Shown piece after piece: positions 54,109 through 64,000 of a stretch of 64,000 bases of DNA. Positions within the stretch are counted from its first letter, which is position 1; each line of letters starts with the position of its first letter. The stretch lies in the NCBI RefSeq assembly GCF_001540865.1, contig NC_033641.1, positions 3,389,340 to 3,453,339 on the forward strand, written 5' to 3'. The notes below the pieces were generated by a model. The model ran no database searches. It worked only from the letters and a program-made list of their open reading frames with translations, and was not told where the DNA came from. A program made the translations under genes and the position numbers. Source of the stretch: Ananas comosus. Taxonomy: Eukaryota; Streptophyta; Magnoliopsida; Poales; Bromeliaceae.

Positions 54109-55206
54109 GGGTTAATTATGCTAATGGTCCCTAACCTTTACACTATTTTTTAATTTGGTTCCCAACTTTTTTTTTTTTTTTTGCAATCAAGTCCCTAATA
54201 TTTTGATTTCATTTCAATTAAGTCACAGCCGTTAGATAACTGTTTAAAATTGACGAAAAATCTAACGTCAGCACCACGTCAGTGCCACGGAGGTGCCATG
54301 TCAGCGCCACGGTGGCGCCATGTCAGCGAATTGCAAAAAAAAAAAAAGGTTGGGGACCACATTGAAAAACGGAGCAAAGGTTAAGGACCAAATGGTGTAA
54401 TTAACCCATTAAAGTTATAAATTCAAAAAAAAATTTAATTTAATATTTAAATTTTAAATTTAAATTTTGATTTTGGATTCAAATTTAAATTGGAATTCAA
54501 ATTCCGATTTTGTATTTAATTTTAAATTCAAATTCACATTTGGAATTCTAAATTCTTATTTAATTTCAAACTTCGATTTGAAATTTCAAATTCAAAATGT
54601 GAATTTGAATTCGAAGTTTAAATTCAAATTTAGAATTAAAATTAAATCTTAAATTCAAATTTAAATTTCTTCAAATTTAAAATTTAAAATCAAAATTTTG
54701 AATATGATTTTAAATTTAAATTCCTATTATAAATTTAAATTTCGGTTTCAAAACTTTTATTTTAAATGTAAATTGAGATATCAAAATCAAAATCAAAATT
54801 TTAAGTTTGAATTCAAAATTTAGATTCAATTAAAAATTTAAATTTAAAATTTGAATTTCAATTCAAAATTTTAATTAGACTTTAAATTCAAATTCAAAAT
54901 TCTAATTTCTCGTTAGTTTAAAATTTTAATTTTAATATTATTTTTAAATTTAAATTTAAATTTTTGAATATTTATTTTTAGGGACTAAAATGACAAAAGT
55001 GCAAAGTTTAGGGACCTAAATTGAAATGCAAAAGGTTGCCAAATAGATACTGACCTGGCAATTCCGTTAATTTTAACCTTTTTTTTAACGGTTGGGACGT
55101 AATTGTAATAAAATCAAGAGGTTAGGGACTCAATTGCATAGAAAAAAGGTCGGAGACTCAAGTGAGAATTTGTGCGAAGGTTGGGGACTACCAGTGTAAT
55201 TAACCC
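54109..55206. mobile_element. Mutator-type MITE with 9-bp TSD AAAAATTTA
   Basis: Begins GGGTTAATTATGCTAATGGT and ends with the complement-like ACCAGTGTAATTAACCC. A perfect 9-bp duplication AAAAATTTA lies at 54100-54108 and 55207-55215; 9-bp duplications are typical of Mutator-like elements. An extra internal copy of the right end (TGGTGTAATTAACCC) lies at 54393-54407. The centre (54420-54960) is nearly all AAATTT/AAATTC words. Confidence 0.85.
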
Positions 55207-56519
55207 AAAAATTTAAAAGGGCATTTACTAAAAGGCGGTATATATTGGTTAAGTAATTCTTGTATTAATTTAGCTAATATTTTCTAAAAGGTAGTGTATA
55301 TTAACAAATGTTGTTGGTCCGAGAGAGGGACCTTAACTCCCTCTGTCTCTCTCTCTCTCTCTCTGTGCGAACCAGAGAGAGGGAGGAGCAGGCACCCTCC
55401 TCCTAAGGCCCCTCTCTCTCCTTTTTTTCATCCTTTTTTGAATCCGCTGGTCCAATTTATAGTGATTTTAGAATCTCTTCGTTTTGAAAATTAATTCAAA
55501 AAATTGTTGAAAACAAGGGAACAATATAGTTTTGTTTCCTTTCCTTTTTGATGGTTAGTCATTAAAGAAAAGTATTAATCACTCCAATTTATTTTATTTT
55601 CTTTTTTCTATATTCTCAATTTGAATTTTTAAATTTTTTATCCGTAAACTGATCAATATGCCCTTATTCTTTTTTTCTCTTTCCTTTTCTCTTCCGTTCC
55701 GGTTTGTCTTCGTCCTCGTTTTTTTCATCTTTTTCTTCTTCTCTTGTTTTTCTCCCTTCTCCTTCTCCTCCACCGCCCTCACATTGACGCCGCACTCTCT
55801 TTTTTTTTCTTTTTTCTTTTTGCTTATTTGTTTTTCTCCTTCCATGCTAGTTGATCTCCCTCGTCGTTTCTTCCTCTCCTTCTCCTCCCCCCCCTTCTAC
55901 CATCCTTACATCGACACCACGCTTCGCTCTCTTACCTGTTCCACACCTCTGTCTACACCAGCTTGAATATGGTATAAATCACGGAGGCACATGGCCGTAG
56001 ATGGCAACGGCGACAAGAATACCGATGGATTAAGGATGACGAGAGAGCGCATCTAACGAGGGCGGTGGCTGCGGCGAAGGGCGAGGGAGGGGGCACGATA
56101 GCAAAAAAAAGTTGTAGATGATGAAAGAAAAAAAAAGAATAGAAAAAGAATAAAAAGAAAAGAGTAAAGAAAATTATCTTTTTTCTTGAGAAGATCATTA
56201 TGTCTCATCACTGCTACAAGAAAGACTAATAAATAGAGAAGAAAGAAAACAAAGATAAAGTTGCACTGTTTGATAAGCAAGTTGCACTTTTTAAGACGAA
56301 AATTATATTCTTTGAGATAAAAATTGCACTTTTTGAAACGAAAATTATATTGTTTGGACGAAAGTTGCACTCTTGAGCGAAAGTTGCGCTCTTGAGCGAA
56401 AATTGCACTCTTTAAGTAAAAGTTATACTATTTGAAAAAAAGATTGCACTTTTTGAGTGAAAGTTGCACTATTTAAAACAAAAGTTACATTCTTTGAGAG
56501 AAAGTTAGTATTTTTTTCT

Positions 56520-58470
56520 CAAACAATGCAACTTTCGCTTAATGAGTACCACTTTTGCTTAAAGAGTACCACTTTCACTCAAAAAGTATTACTTTCACCC
56601 AAACAGTGCAACTTTAGTTCAAAAAATATAATTTTCATTTCAAACAGTACAATTTTTGCCTAAAAGACTACAATTTAAGTCTTAAACAGTGTAACTTTCA
56701 CTTAAAAATTGTAATTTTCTTCGCAAATAGTTTAATTTTCGCTTAAAATGTGCAACTTTCGCTCAAAAAATATAATTTTCAACCAAACATTGCAACTTTC
56801 ACTCAAAAAGTGTAATTTTTATCTCAAACAGTATAATTTTTGCCTCAAAGAGTCCAACTTTTATCTCAAACTGCGCAACTTCATCTTCATCTTCTTTCTT
56901 CTCTAGTTCTTGGTCTTTCTTATAGTAGCGACAACGTATGAAAAATAACCATTATTTATTATTATTATTATTACTCTTTCTTCTTCTTTTTTTCTTTCTA
57001 CCATTTATATTTTTTTTTTGCTATCACGCCCTCTCCCTCGCCTTTAGCCGCAGCTATGCCCCCGCCCGATGCACTCTCTCGTCGTCCTTAAAGAGTACAA
57101 CTTTCACTTAAAGAGCACAACTTTCACTCGATAAGTACAAATTTCACTAAAAAAGTACAAATTTTACCCAAACAGTATTGCAACTTTAGCTCAAATATAT
57201 AATTTTCATCTCAAAAAATATAATTTTTGCTTAAAAGACTGCAATTTTAGTCTTAAACAGTACAATTTTCACTCAAAAATTATAATTTTCTTCTCAAACA
57301 ATTTAATCTTCGCTTAAAAAGTGCAACTTTCACTCAAAGAATGCAATTCTCGGCCAAACATTGCAACTTTCACTCAAAAAGTGTAATTTTTATCTCAAAC
57401 AGTATAATTTTTGTCTAGTGCAACTTGTATATCACACACTGTGCAATTTCATCATTTTCTTCTTTCTTCTCTGCTTCTTGGCCTTTCTTGTAGTAGCGAC
57501 GACACATGAAAAATAAATTTTTTTTATTTTTTTCTTTTTACTCATCTTCTTTTGTTTCTTTTACCCTCAGCATTTATTTTGCTATCGTGCCCTCTCCCTC
57601 GCTTTCTGCCACAGCCACGCCCCCCCGCTCGATGCGCTCTCCTATCGTCCTTAAAGAGTACAACTTTTTCTTAAAGAGCACAACTTTCGCTCAAAAAGCG
57701 CAACTTTCACCCAAACAGTGCAACTTTAACTCAAATAATATAATTTTCATCTCAAACAGTGCAATTTTTACCTAAAAGACTGCAATTTTAGTCTTAAAAA
57801 ATGCAACTTTCACTCAAAAATTATAATTTTCTTCTCAAACAGTTCAATTTTCGCTAAAAAAGTGCAACTCTCGCTCAAAGAATACAACTTTCGGCCAAAC
57901 ATTGTAACTTTCGCTCAAAGAGTGTAATTTTTATCTCAAACAGTATAATTTTTTTCTCAAACAGTGCAACTTTAATCTCAAACTGTGCAACTTCATCATC
58001 TTCTTCTTTCTTCTCTGATTCTTGGCCTCTCTTGTCTTTCTTGTAGTAGCGACAACACATGAAAAATAACTATTTTTTATTTTTTATTTTTGCTCTTTCT
58101 TCTTTTGTTTCTTCTACTTTCTACATTTTTTTTCAGTATCGTGCCTTCTTCCTCGCTCTCTGCCGCAGCCATGCCCCAGCCCGATGCGCTCACCCGTCGT
58201 CCTTAAAGAGTACAACTTTCGTTTAAAGAGTATAGCTTTCGTTCAAAAAGTGCAACTTTCAACCACACAGTGCAACTTTCGCTCAAAAAGTATAATTTTT
58301 GACCAAACATTGCAACTTTTACTCAAAGAGTGTAATTTTTATCTCAAATAGTATAATGTTTGCCTCAAAGAGTGCAACTGTTATCTCAAACTGTGTAACT
58401 TCATCACTTTCTTCTTTCTTCTCTGGTTTTTGGCCTTTCTTGTAGTAGCGACGACACATGAAAAGCAAAT
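56520..58470. repeat. Higher-order tandem repeat of ~555-bp units built from ~25-bp units
   Basis: TTCTTGTAGTAGCGAC recurs at about 56919 (as CTTATAGTAG), 57487, 58036 and 58437, and GTCCTTAAAGAGTACAAC at about 57083, 57640 and 58195. Within each unit the word (A/G)TGCAACTTT-nCnCTCAAA repeats around a dozen times. Confidence 0.82.
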
Positions 58471-58834
58471 ATTTTTTATTATTTTTTCATTTTACTCTTT
58501 CTTCTTTTTCTTCTTCGACCCTCTACATCTTTTTTCGCTATCACGTCCTCTTCCTCGCCATCTGCCACAACCACCGCCTCTGCTCGATGCGCTCTCCCTT
58601 CATTCTTAAATCCTTTGGTATCCTTGTCGCCGTTGCCATCCGCAGCCATGCGCTCTACCGCAAGCTCACCTCCACGATCTATACCATATCCGAGCGAGCA
58701 TCGACAGAGGTAAGAGTGAGGTAAGAGAGCAGAGTATGGCGTTGATGTAGGAGTGGAGGAGGAGGAGAAAGAAGATGCAGAAGGAAAAGAGAGAGATAGA
58801 AATAGCGTTGAGGGAGATGAATCGGAGCAGAAGG

Positions 58835-58894
<60 letters not shown>
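58835..58894. repeat. Poly(A) tract of about 60 bases
   Basis: Uninterrupted adenines inside a purine-rich stretch of the foldback-like element. Its length is likely to be poorly determined in assembly. Confidence 0.9.
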
Positions 58895-58896
<2 letters not shown>

Positions 58897-59307
58897 AGAG
58901 AGGGCGGCGTCGATGTGGGGCAGTCGAGGAGGAAGAAAAGGGAGAGGAAACAAAGGGAGAAGGAGAGGAAGAAACAACGAGAACAAAGTTGAACCAGAAC
59001 GGAAGAAAAAAAATAAACTAGCGAAAAGAAAATGAGAGAGAAAAAAGAAATAACGAATATTTTAATTTGTTTACTAAAATTTCGCACTAAATTTGTAAAA
59101 TTCAAAGAGTGGCCTATTTTTATAAAATCTCAAAATTGGTAGATGTTTTGTGCAAGTCGGCCGGCCATTATTTTTAAACTTTAGAAGGGACTTTTTTCGA
59201 AAATAACCCTGTGAAATTTCATATTTGCCAAACTAACCCTGTGAAAATTTTATTTGTGAAACTAACCCTCCTCTCGCCACCTCAGCCGCCAGGTCAGCAT
59301 TTCTCAT

Positions 59308-59990
59308 AAAGACGGTGACTCGTTCACCGTCTTTAAGGAGGACTCTTGAAGGCGGTAAATGGTTCACCGTCTTCTCAAGGCCTACCATACCGCCTTTTCA
59401 GTAATTCCCCGCGCACCCTACCGCCTTCTCAGCAATTCCCCGCGTGGCGCAAGGTGGCTAGAGAAGACGGTCACTCGTTTACCGTCTTCACAAAGACGGT
59501 AAATAGTTTACCGTCTTATCTTGTCATAAGCCATTCTAGCCAGCCTAATTTCGCCAAGTCCTCGAAAGGGGGCCTAAAACACAGATAAGCCATTCTAGCC
59601 AGCCTAATTTCGCCAAGTCCTCGAGAAGGGGCCTAAAACACAGATAAGACGGTGAGTGGTTCACCGTCTTAATTAGGCGGTGAACTATTCGCCGTCTTTA
59701 GAGTAAATTGCCACCTGCCCTAATTTGGCCAAGTCGTGGTGGGGCTAAAACACAGATAAGACGGTGAGTGGTTCACCGTCTTAATTAGGCGGTGAACTAT
59801 TCGCCGTCTTTAGAGTAAGGTGGGGCTACAGATAAGACGGTGAATGGTTTACCGTCTTATCTGTACTGCCATAAAGACGGTGAATGGTTCACCATCTTAT
59901 CTGTGTAAAAGAACCCAATCCAGGACTTAGCCATTTTCTTCGGGTTTCTGGAGTTTGCACTAAAGGCGGTGAACCATTCACCGCCTTTAG
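59308..59990. repeat. Array of ~26-bp palindromes AAGACGGTGAA...TTCACCGTCTT
   Basis: At least ten short hairpins, for example at 59308, 59349, 59465, 59491, 59647, 59674, 59758, 59834, 59872 and 59963. Each is a perfect or near-perfect inverted repeat with a 3-5 base loop. Stem changes are often matched on the other side (GACGG/CCGTC versus GGCGG/CCGCC). Two longer direct duplications (about 59526-59585/59586-59645 and 59640-59700/59756-59815) have multiplied part of the array. Confidence 0.85.
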
Positions 59991-60001
59991 TGTAACCAGT
60001 A

Positions 60002-60345
60002 CCAGGTTGAGCTCAATTCTAGCGCCTATTTCAACAAGTTTGAGGCAAGTTTTTTCACGATAAGAAATATTCAAACGAGAAACACAACATCACGAGTGGA
60101 ATAACAAAATACAATCAACTGGATAAAAATATCAAACAAAATACTTACAAATATACAAATATGAAGCAAACAGAACCAGGTTGAGGCAAACTCAATTTTG
60201 CTGCCAATTTCAACAAGTTCGAGGCAAGTTTTTTCACGATAAGAAATATTCAAACGAGAAACACAACATCACGAGTGGAATAACAAAATACAATCAACTG
60301 GATAAAAATATCAAACAAAACACTTAGAAATATACAAATATGAAC
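60002..60345. repeat. ~175-bp direct duplication
   Basis: GAGGCAAGTTTTTTCACGAT and the following 130 bases (AACACAACATCACGAGTGGA) occur at about 60042-60165 and again at about 60221-60340 with few differences, just downstream of the PMD coding region. Confidence 0.85.
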
Positions 60346-60403
60346 TAAATCATGTATTATATAATATTATACAAAGTATATTCTCAAAATAAAAAAAATA
60401 CAA

Positions 60404-62833
60404 TCAGTCTCTCGATCTTCCTCTCCCTCGACGTCCTCGGCCACATCCTCGGCCACGGCCACGGCCACGTCCACGTCCACGTCTACGGCCACCCTATACA
60501 TCGAGCTCAGCAATAGGTACATCATCAAGAGCCTCGATACCGGCCATCTCATCGAGATCCGCAATGATAATGCCCTCGATATGCTCCGGAATCGCCTGAG
60601 TATCCTCTGGCTCAGGTCGATCACCCTCGATAATGGCCGGTGTAGATGCTAGGCGGGCCTGTGATGATGACGCGACATGACGTCGAGAGTAGACTGATCT
60701 AAAGTGCTCTCGAGAGACTGGCGGCGGAAGTGAGTCCAAGTCCAGCGGCAATAAAGTAAATCTAGGGGCGGCGGGCAAATCTGCAACATCACTAGGAGAT
60801 GGAGATGGTGATACTCGTAGGCTCGATCTCGAGTATGATCCAGTCGATGTCGGTGAGTGTCTCCTGTGATGACCCGATGTCGAGGGTTGACCAAAATCTC
60901 GACCTCCAACATCAGCGGCGACAGGTATGGAAGGAATGTACTCCAGTACTGACTCAATCTGGACATCCATGCTCGTTAATGTCTCTATCATCGCATCGTA
61001 AGAAGGTCGATCATGAACTAGCCCGCTGATGCCCATTTGAGCTTGTTGTAATGCGTCCACCTGCATTATAGAAAAAAAACTCATTAGATGCATTATATAT
61101 TAACTATAAGATAATGTATATAAAAAATTAACATATGAGTCATCATACCAGTGCTCTCTCGGTCTGGCCGCGAGGGTGTATGTCAATGGTAGACGCTGTA
61201 CTGGACGAGAAATCCATCTTCTCGTAATCTGCCAATACCACTCCATATATATAGAGGTCGCCTGTACCGGGTCATCACTGACAATCGGATCCTGGTCAAT
61301 AATAGCCTGTAATCGCTGTTCCCATCTCTCGATGTGTGCAGCATGAAAGTGGCCCCAATGCTCATCTGGCCGCCCCTGAGATGTGAAGCGACGGATGGTC
61401 TCCACATGAATAGGTATATGCTGCAGGAGACCAAACTGCCGAAGGACTCGATCGGGCACGTGAAGCTCGACGATATGAAAACAAATCAGCGTGGTCCGCG
61501 ATCGCCATACCTCACTGCCCTGTACACAGAATGCTGGTAGCACCTCTAATACAGCATCTGTGTACGGCCGCCATGTAATCTGTGAAAAAGCCAATAATAG
61601 TCAGCAGAATGCATTAATACGGTTGAATATTGAAATAATGGTTGCATTAATACGTACCTGTGTCTCTCGCTGCTGATCTAGCTCATCTCTATAGAACTCT
61701 ATATCGGTCGTCCTAACGTTGGCCCCAAAACGTAAACCGCCGGCATTCGTCCAACTGATATTTGAAAAGTATGTTAGTTGCAAAATTTATAGAAATGTAA
61801 TATGTATCAATTTAATTGTTATACCGCAACCTAAAGGGCAATCAGCCAGTCGGCAATAGCTCCAACGCCAGTAGGTCGGCCGACATGAATGGTCCCATGC
61901 CCAAATCTATAATAAATTACAATAAATTAGACATGTAAACTTAAATAGGAGAATTTTTATATAACAATTATTATATATTACCTGTACTAATGTCGCGAAA
62001 ACAACAGCATCGAACCTTGTCCTTTAATGACGCCGTCCCAATGCGCGATAAAGATAGGCCAAGCTGCGACGCCCCAGGCTAAACCACCACATGCGTCAAA
62101 ATCCGCCAAAAGTGGTAGCCCCACTTAAGATGAATCTCTATATACCGGTGGGTTTGGAAACAGACTACAGCCAATCTGATATAACGATATATGCACGGGC
62201 TGTGGTTGCAAACTAATCCCAGCCGGAGCATCCAATGTATATATATGCTGTAGATCCAAGCTAATCGATCCTGACAGCAGGCTCGGATGCCATCCGACAG
62301 ACCTCAACAGCTCCTGACAAATCTCTATCCGCGGATGCTGTGTAGCGCCCGTGCAGGCGCTCCATCGACACGAAGACCTGAAATTAACCCGGCCACAGTC
62401 CTGAAGTGTAATCGGCATACTCTCCGTGCAAGAAGTGGGAAAGGTCTGTGGTCTCTCCCGTCGCACATCTCTCGACCAGAGTCCCAGATAGAGAGATCGA
62501 GCTGGGCAGACGTTCAGAGATAAGTCGAGAAATGCCGTAGAATCCTGACTGTGAAGCAAATCTAAGCACCGCTGGATGAATCCATATTCCACAACTGGTT
62601 CAATTTGCGCCATGCTCTATCGAACTCGAAGCGGTCATCGCGTCGATATTCCCTACAGTTGACAAAAAATAGTTAGCACAACATTTAATATTCATTAATA
62701 CTAAACAAATTTATAGAGAAATAAATTCTTACTTCACCATCAGTCGGATAATATATGAAAGACCTATGTAGATGCTGGCTGCGTCAGGACGGACTGCATC
62801 AAACTCGGTCTCCGCCTCCTCTAGATCTGCCAT
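60404..62833 (-). pseudogene. Plant mobile domain (PMD, MAIN-like) gene in the MULE
   Basis: Likely coding segments on the minus strand: 62833-62733, 62652-61993, 61906-61825, 61754-61658, 61579-61149, 61060-60494, with GT-AG borders. PMD landmarks: ASQSGFYGISRLI; ITLQD and GATQHPRIEICQELL; LPLLADFDACGGLAWG; FYRDELDQQRETQ; ITWRPYTDAVLEVLP; LICFHIVELHVPDRVLRQFG; YMEWYWQITRRWISRP. Proteins of this family (MAIN/MAIL1 and transposon copies, often labelled phosphatase 7 long form homologue) act in silencing and genome stability. Frameshifts in the first PMD exon and in the 61149-61579 segment, and an in-frame TAA at 62125-62127, indicate decay. Segment 62833-62733 (MADLEEAETEFDAVRPDAA) is of unknown nature and may not belong. 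Confidence 0.72.
60494..61060 (-). CDS. PMD gene last exon: Ser/Pro-rich and acidic tail
   Basis: Longest clean frame of the PMD gene, 189 codons: VDALQQAQMGISGLVHDR, a Ser/Pro/His-rich low-complexity stretch (HHRRHSPTSTGSYSRSSL), then an acidic end (IADLDEMAGIEALDDVPIAE). The stop is TAG at 60494-60496. The same frame stays open for 29 more codons after the TAG, reading GGRRRGRGRGRGRGRGCGRG to TGA at 60404. Either the TAG is a recent mutation or the tail is a readthrough extension. Confidence 0.65.
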   Translation of the reverse strand: MDALQQAQMGISGLVHDRPSYDAMIETLTSMDVQIESVLEYIPSIPVAADVGGRDFGQPSTSGHHRRHSPTSTGSYSRSSLRVSPSPSPSDVADLPAAPRFTLLPLDLDSLPPPVSREHFRSVYSRRHVASSSQARLASTPAIIEGDRPEPEDTQAIPEHIEGIIIADLDEMAGIEALDDVPIAELDV

Positions 62834-62999
62834 CTGGAATTTTAAAGAATTTGTAATAGTAACTATTAGGCAAATAGCGTATTGAATATTGGAATAATTG
62901 AAAGTTATAAATACTACCAGTAAGGTTAGTAACAAATCCTACATCGACGTCCTATTGGTCTCATCCTGTATTCTGTGGACCAGGTAATTTGTCTATAAA

Positions 63000-63800
63000 T
63001 GACCGGCTGCGTTACAGAATGCTGCATTTTTGTTCGTCGACCACATGGTTGGTGCGTCCACTTATATTACGAATAGTGATTGATCGTGGTCGACCTTTCT
63101 TTCTTCTAATTGGAGGCGGTACAATGGTCGGGCCCAGGGTCGTTGGCGCAGTAGCGGCCGTCTGGAAACTGATGGAAAGCGGTGCGTATGTCTGGCGATA
63201 CCAAAAGCACATCTACCAGTAACCAATGGAACAAAGACTAGTGATAATCTTAAATCTAAGTTGTGAATATCACTCGGCAACTACTCCCCCCCAAAATATC
63301 GCGAGCAAGGTATGCCCGTTGAGCTTATTCTCCCGAATACAATCCGCTGTCTGTTCCATATATGGTAACATTGAATACGATGTGTCCTTGTTGACTTCAC
63401 AACTCACATAGTCGCCAAATCGAATGACATGTTCCCGCGCCGTCACATATTCATCGTAATCCAACTTTGTATTTTTGTGCTATACGTGTCGTAAGACTTT
63501 CACCATTTTATCGACGCTTTACAAAATAACTATTCAGTTGTGTAAAAAGTTTCCGGCGACAAATGCGTTTTACTGGGAAGAGCAACGGATACCCTTAAGA
63601 CCCCCCATTAAACTCTCGGAACATATTTGAGTCATTCGAACCGCCGAAGCGTCGACCTCTATCAAATGCCGCCACCCCAATATCTTTGTATACTTCGGCC
63701 TCAACTACTTCCACCATCCCTCATCTAGCGCGCAGTAACTCATCTTTCAGTTTATAATATTCTAAGCCGACGTGGAAGCACTGTACTGATACTATAAGAA
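63000..63800 (-). pseudogene. MuDR/MULE transposase C-terminus (SWIM and zinc knuckle), decayed
   Basis: Minus-strand pieces in order: CSESLMGGLKGIR (end of the DDE nuclease domain); TAREHVIRFGDYVSC; a SWIM zinc-finger remnant with GIPCSRY in a shifted frame (about 63300); then YRQTYAPLSI, GPTIVPPPIRRKKGRPRSIT, and a CCHC knuckle split by one extra base (KCSI / CNAAGH, about 63010-63030). Order and motifs match the C-terminal half of plant MULE transposases. Several stops and frame changes make it inactive. Sequence to the right edge gave no clear further match. Confidence 0.7.
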
Positions 63801-64000
63801 AATTTGTCTAATAATGATTCATTTTTAAACCGGGGCTTACCAATTGCTTCATGTGTGAAGACACCGGAGCGACGGGAGTGCATGCCCTGTTGAGAGGATG
63901 GATAACTCAGCCACTATTTCCTTTAAGCTTACTAAAAGTCTAATCCGGATATAAACAAACGGCGACGCGAGTGCGCTATAACATAATGGCCCAATTATGT

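Larger units (their letters stand above)
55640..59090. mobile_element. Foldback-like element with long inverted arms of short tandem repeats
   Basis: The left part (about 55640-56510) is the reverse complement of the right part (about 58000-59090). Shared landmarks, read on the + strand at the right and the minus strand at the left, are CTTGTCGCCGTTGCCATC, TAGTAGCGAC/TAGCAGTGAT and GATGCGCTCTC. On the far edges CTTCCGTTC is at the left and its complement GAACGGAAG at the right. The arms are filled with ~25-bp units such as GTGCAACTTTCGCTCAAA. No transposase seen and no clear target duplication found, so the class is uncertain. Confidence 0.6.
59189..64000 (-). mobile_element. Mutator-like element carrying a plant mobile domain gene (left end present)
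   Basis: Left edge GGGACTTTTTTCGAAAATAA followed by CCTGTGAAATTT...AACTAACCCT subterminal repeats, in the style of MULE ends. Reading right to left on the minus strand: MuDR-type transposase C-terminus (63.8-63.0 kb), a PMD gene (62.8-60.4 kb), then a palindrome array (59.3-60.0 kb). The right end lies beyond the window. The transposase and PMD gene both show frame breaks. Confidence 0.68.

Noticed and set aside
58479..59105. 208-residue Phe/Ser-rich frame on the minus strand
   Set aside because: Contains the poly(A/T) tract and pyrimidine-rich arm of the foldback-like element; compositional only.
59308..59990. CRISPR-like array of short palindromic repeats
   Set aside because: Spacers are irregular, the repeats are themselves variable, and the context is a plant MULE; not CRISPR.

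Overview
The window looks like nuclear DNA of a flowering plant. It is AT-rich, has GT-AG introns, and is packed with LTR retrotransposons, solo LTRs, hAT, PIF/Harbinger and Mutator-like elements and MITEs. The repeat mix suggests a non-grass monocot, but the species cannot be fixed from sequence alone. Single unresolved bases (n) at 6751, 10667 and 38180 show it comes from a draft assembly.

One host gene dominates. It is a class II lysyl-tRNA synthetase of the organellar (chloroplast/mitochondrial) type on the + strand. Thirteen exons can be read between 9302 and 50692. They join in frame to 508 codons plus a stop. The N-terminal exon with the expected transit peptide is not in the window. 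The CDS is stretched over more than 41 kb because its introns are full of transposons. Intron 6 is 6.6 kb, and the intron between exons 10 and 11 is 19.5 kb.

Layout. 1-3287: a long LTR, minus orientation. 3288-5103: the 5' end of a Ty1/copia element, minus. 5750-7190: MITEs sitting in (TA)n, including a perfect 862-bp palindrome that abuts an n. 9302-14743: exons 1-6, with a Harbinger MITE in intron 2. 14744-21307: nested TRIM, solo LTR, a second long LTR, and a Harbinger-like MITE carrying a piece that resembles the site-1 protease (SBT6.1) gene. 21308-25614: exons 7-10 with two hAT MITEs. 25615-45067: the giant intron. It holds a decayed LTR element interrupted by a 5.4-kb hAT element, which itself contains a scrambled Ty3/gypsy chromovirus with 1.45-kb inverted arms. 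It also holds a tandem 0.4-kb repeat, a broken PIF/Harbinger transposon, an LTR carrying a hAT element, and a solo LTR with perfect target duplications. 45068-50692: exons 11-13 with more hAT MITE sequence.

Downstream of the gene are a LINE 3' end (51.4-52.5 kb), a 1.1-kb Mutator-type MITE (54.1-55.2 kb), and a 3.4-kb foldback-like element whose arms are built of short tandem repeats (55.6-59.1 kb). From 59.2 kb to the right edge lies a Mutator-like element on the minus strand. It carries a decayed MuDR-type transposase end, a plant mobile domain (PMD/MAIN-like) gene, and a terminal array of ~26-bp palindromes reading AAGACGGTGAA...TTCACCGTCTT.

The most interesting items are the composite hAT element with its intronic hairpin, the Pack-MITE with the S1P-like fragment, a stem-loop block repeated in otherwise different LTRs, clustered ACCGGT palindromes in LTRs, the foldback element, and the PMD gene with a stop codon followed in frame by an arginine/glycine tail. 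No tRNA, rRNA or CRISPR array was seen.
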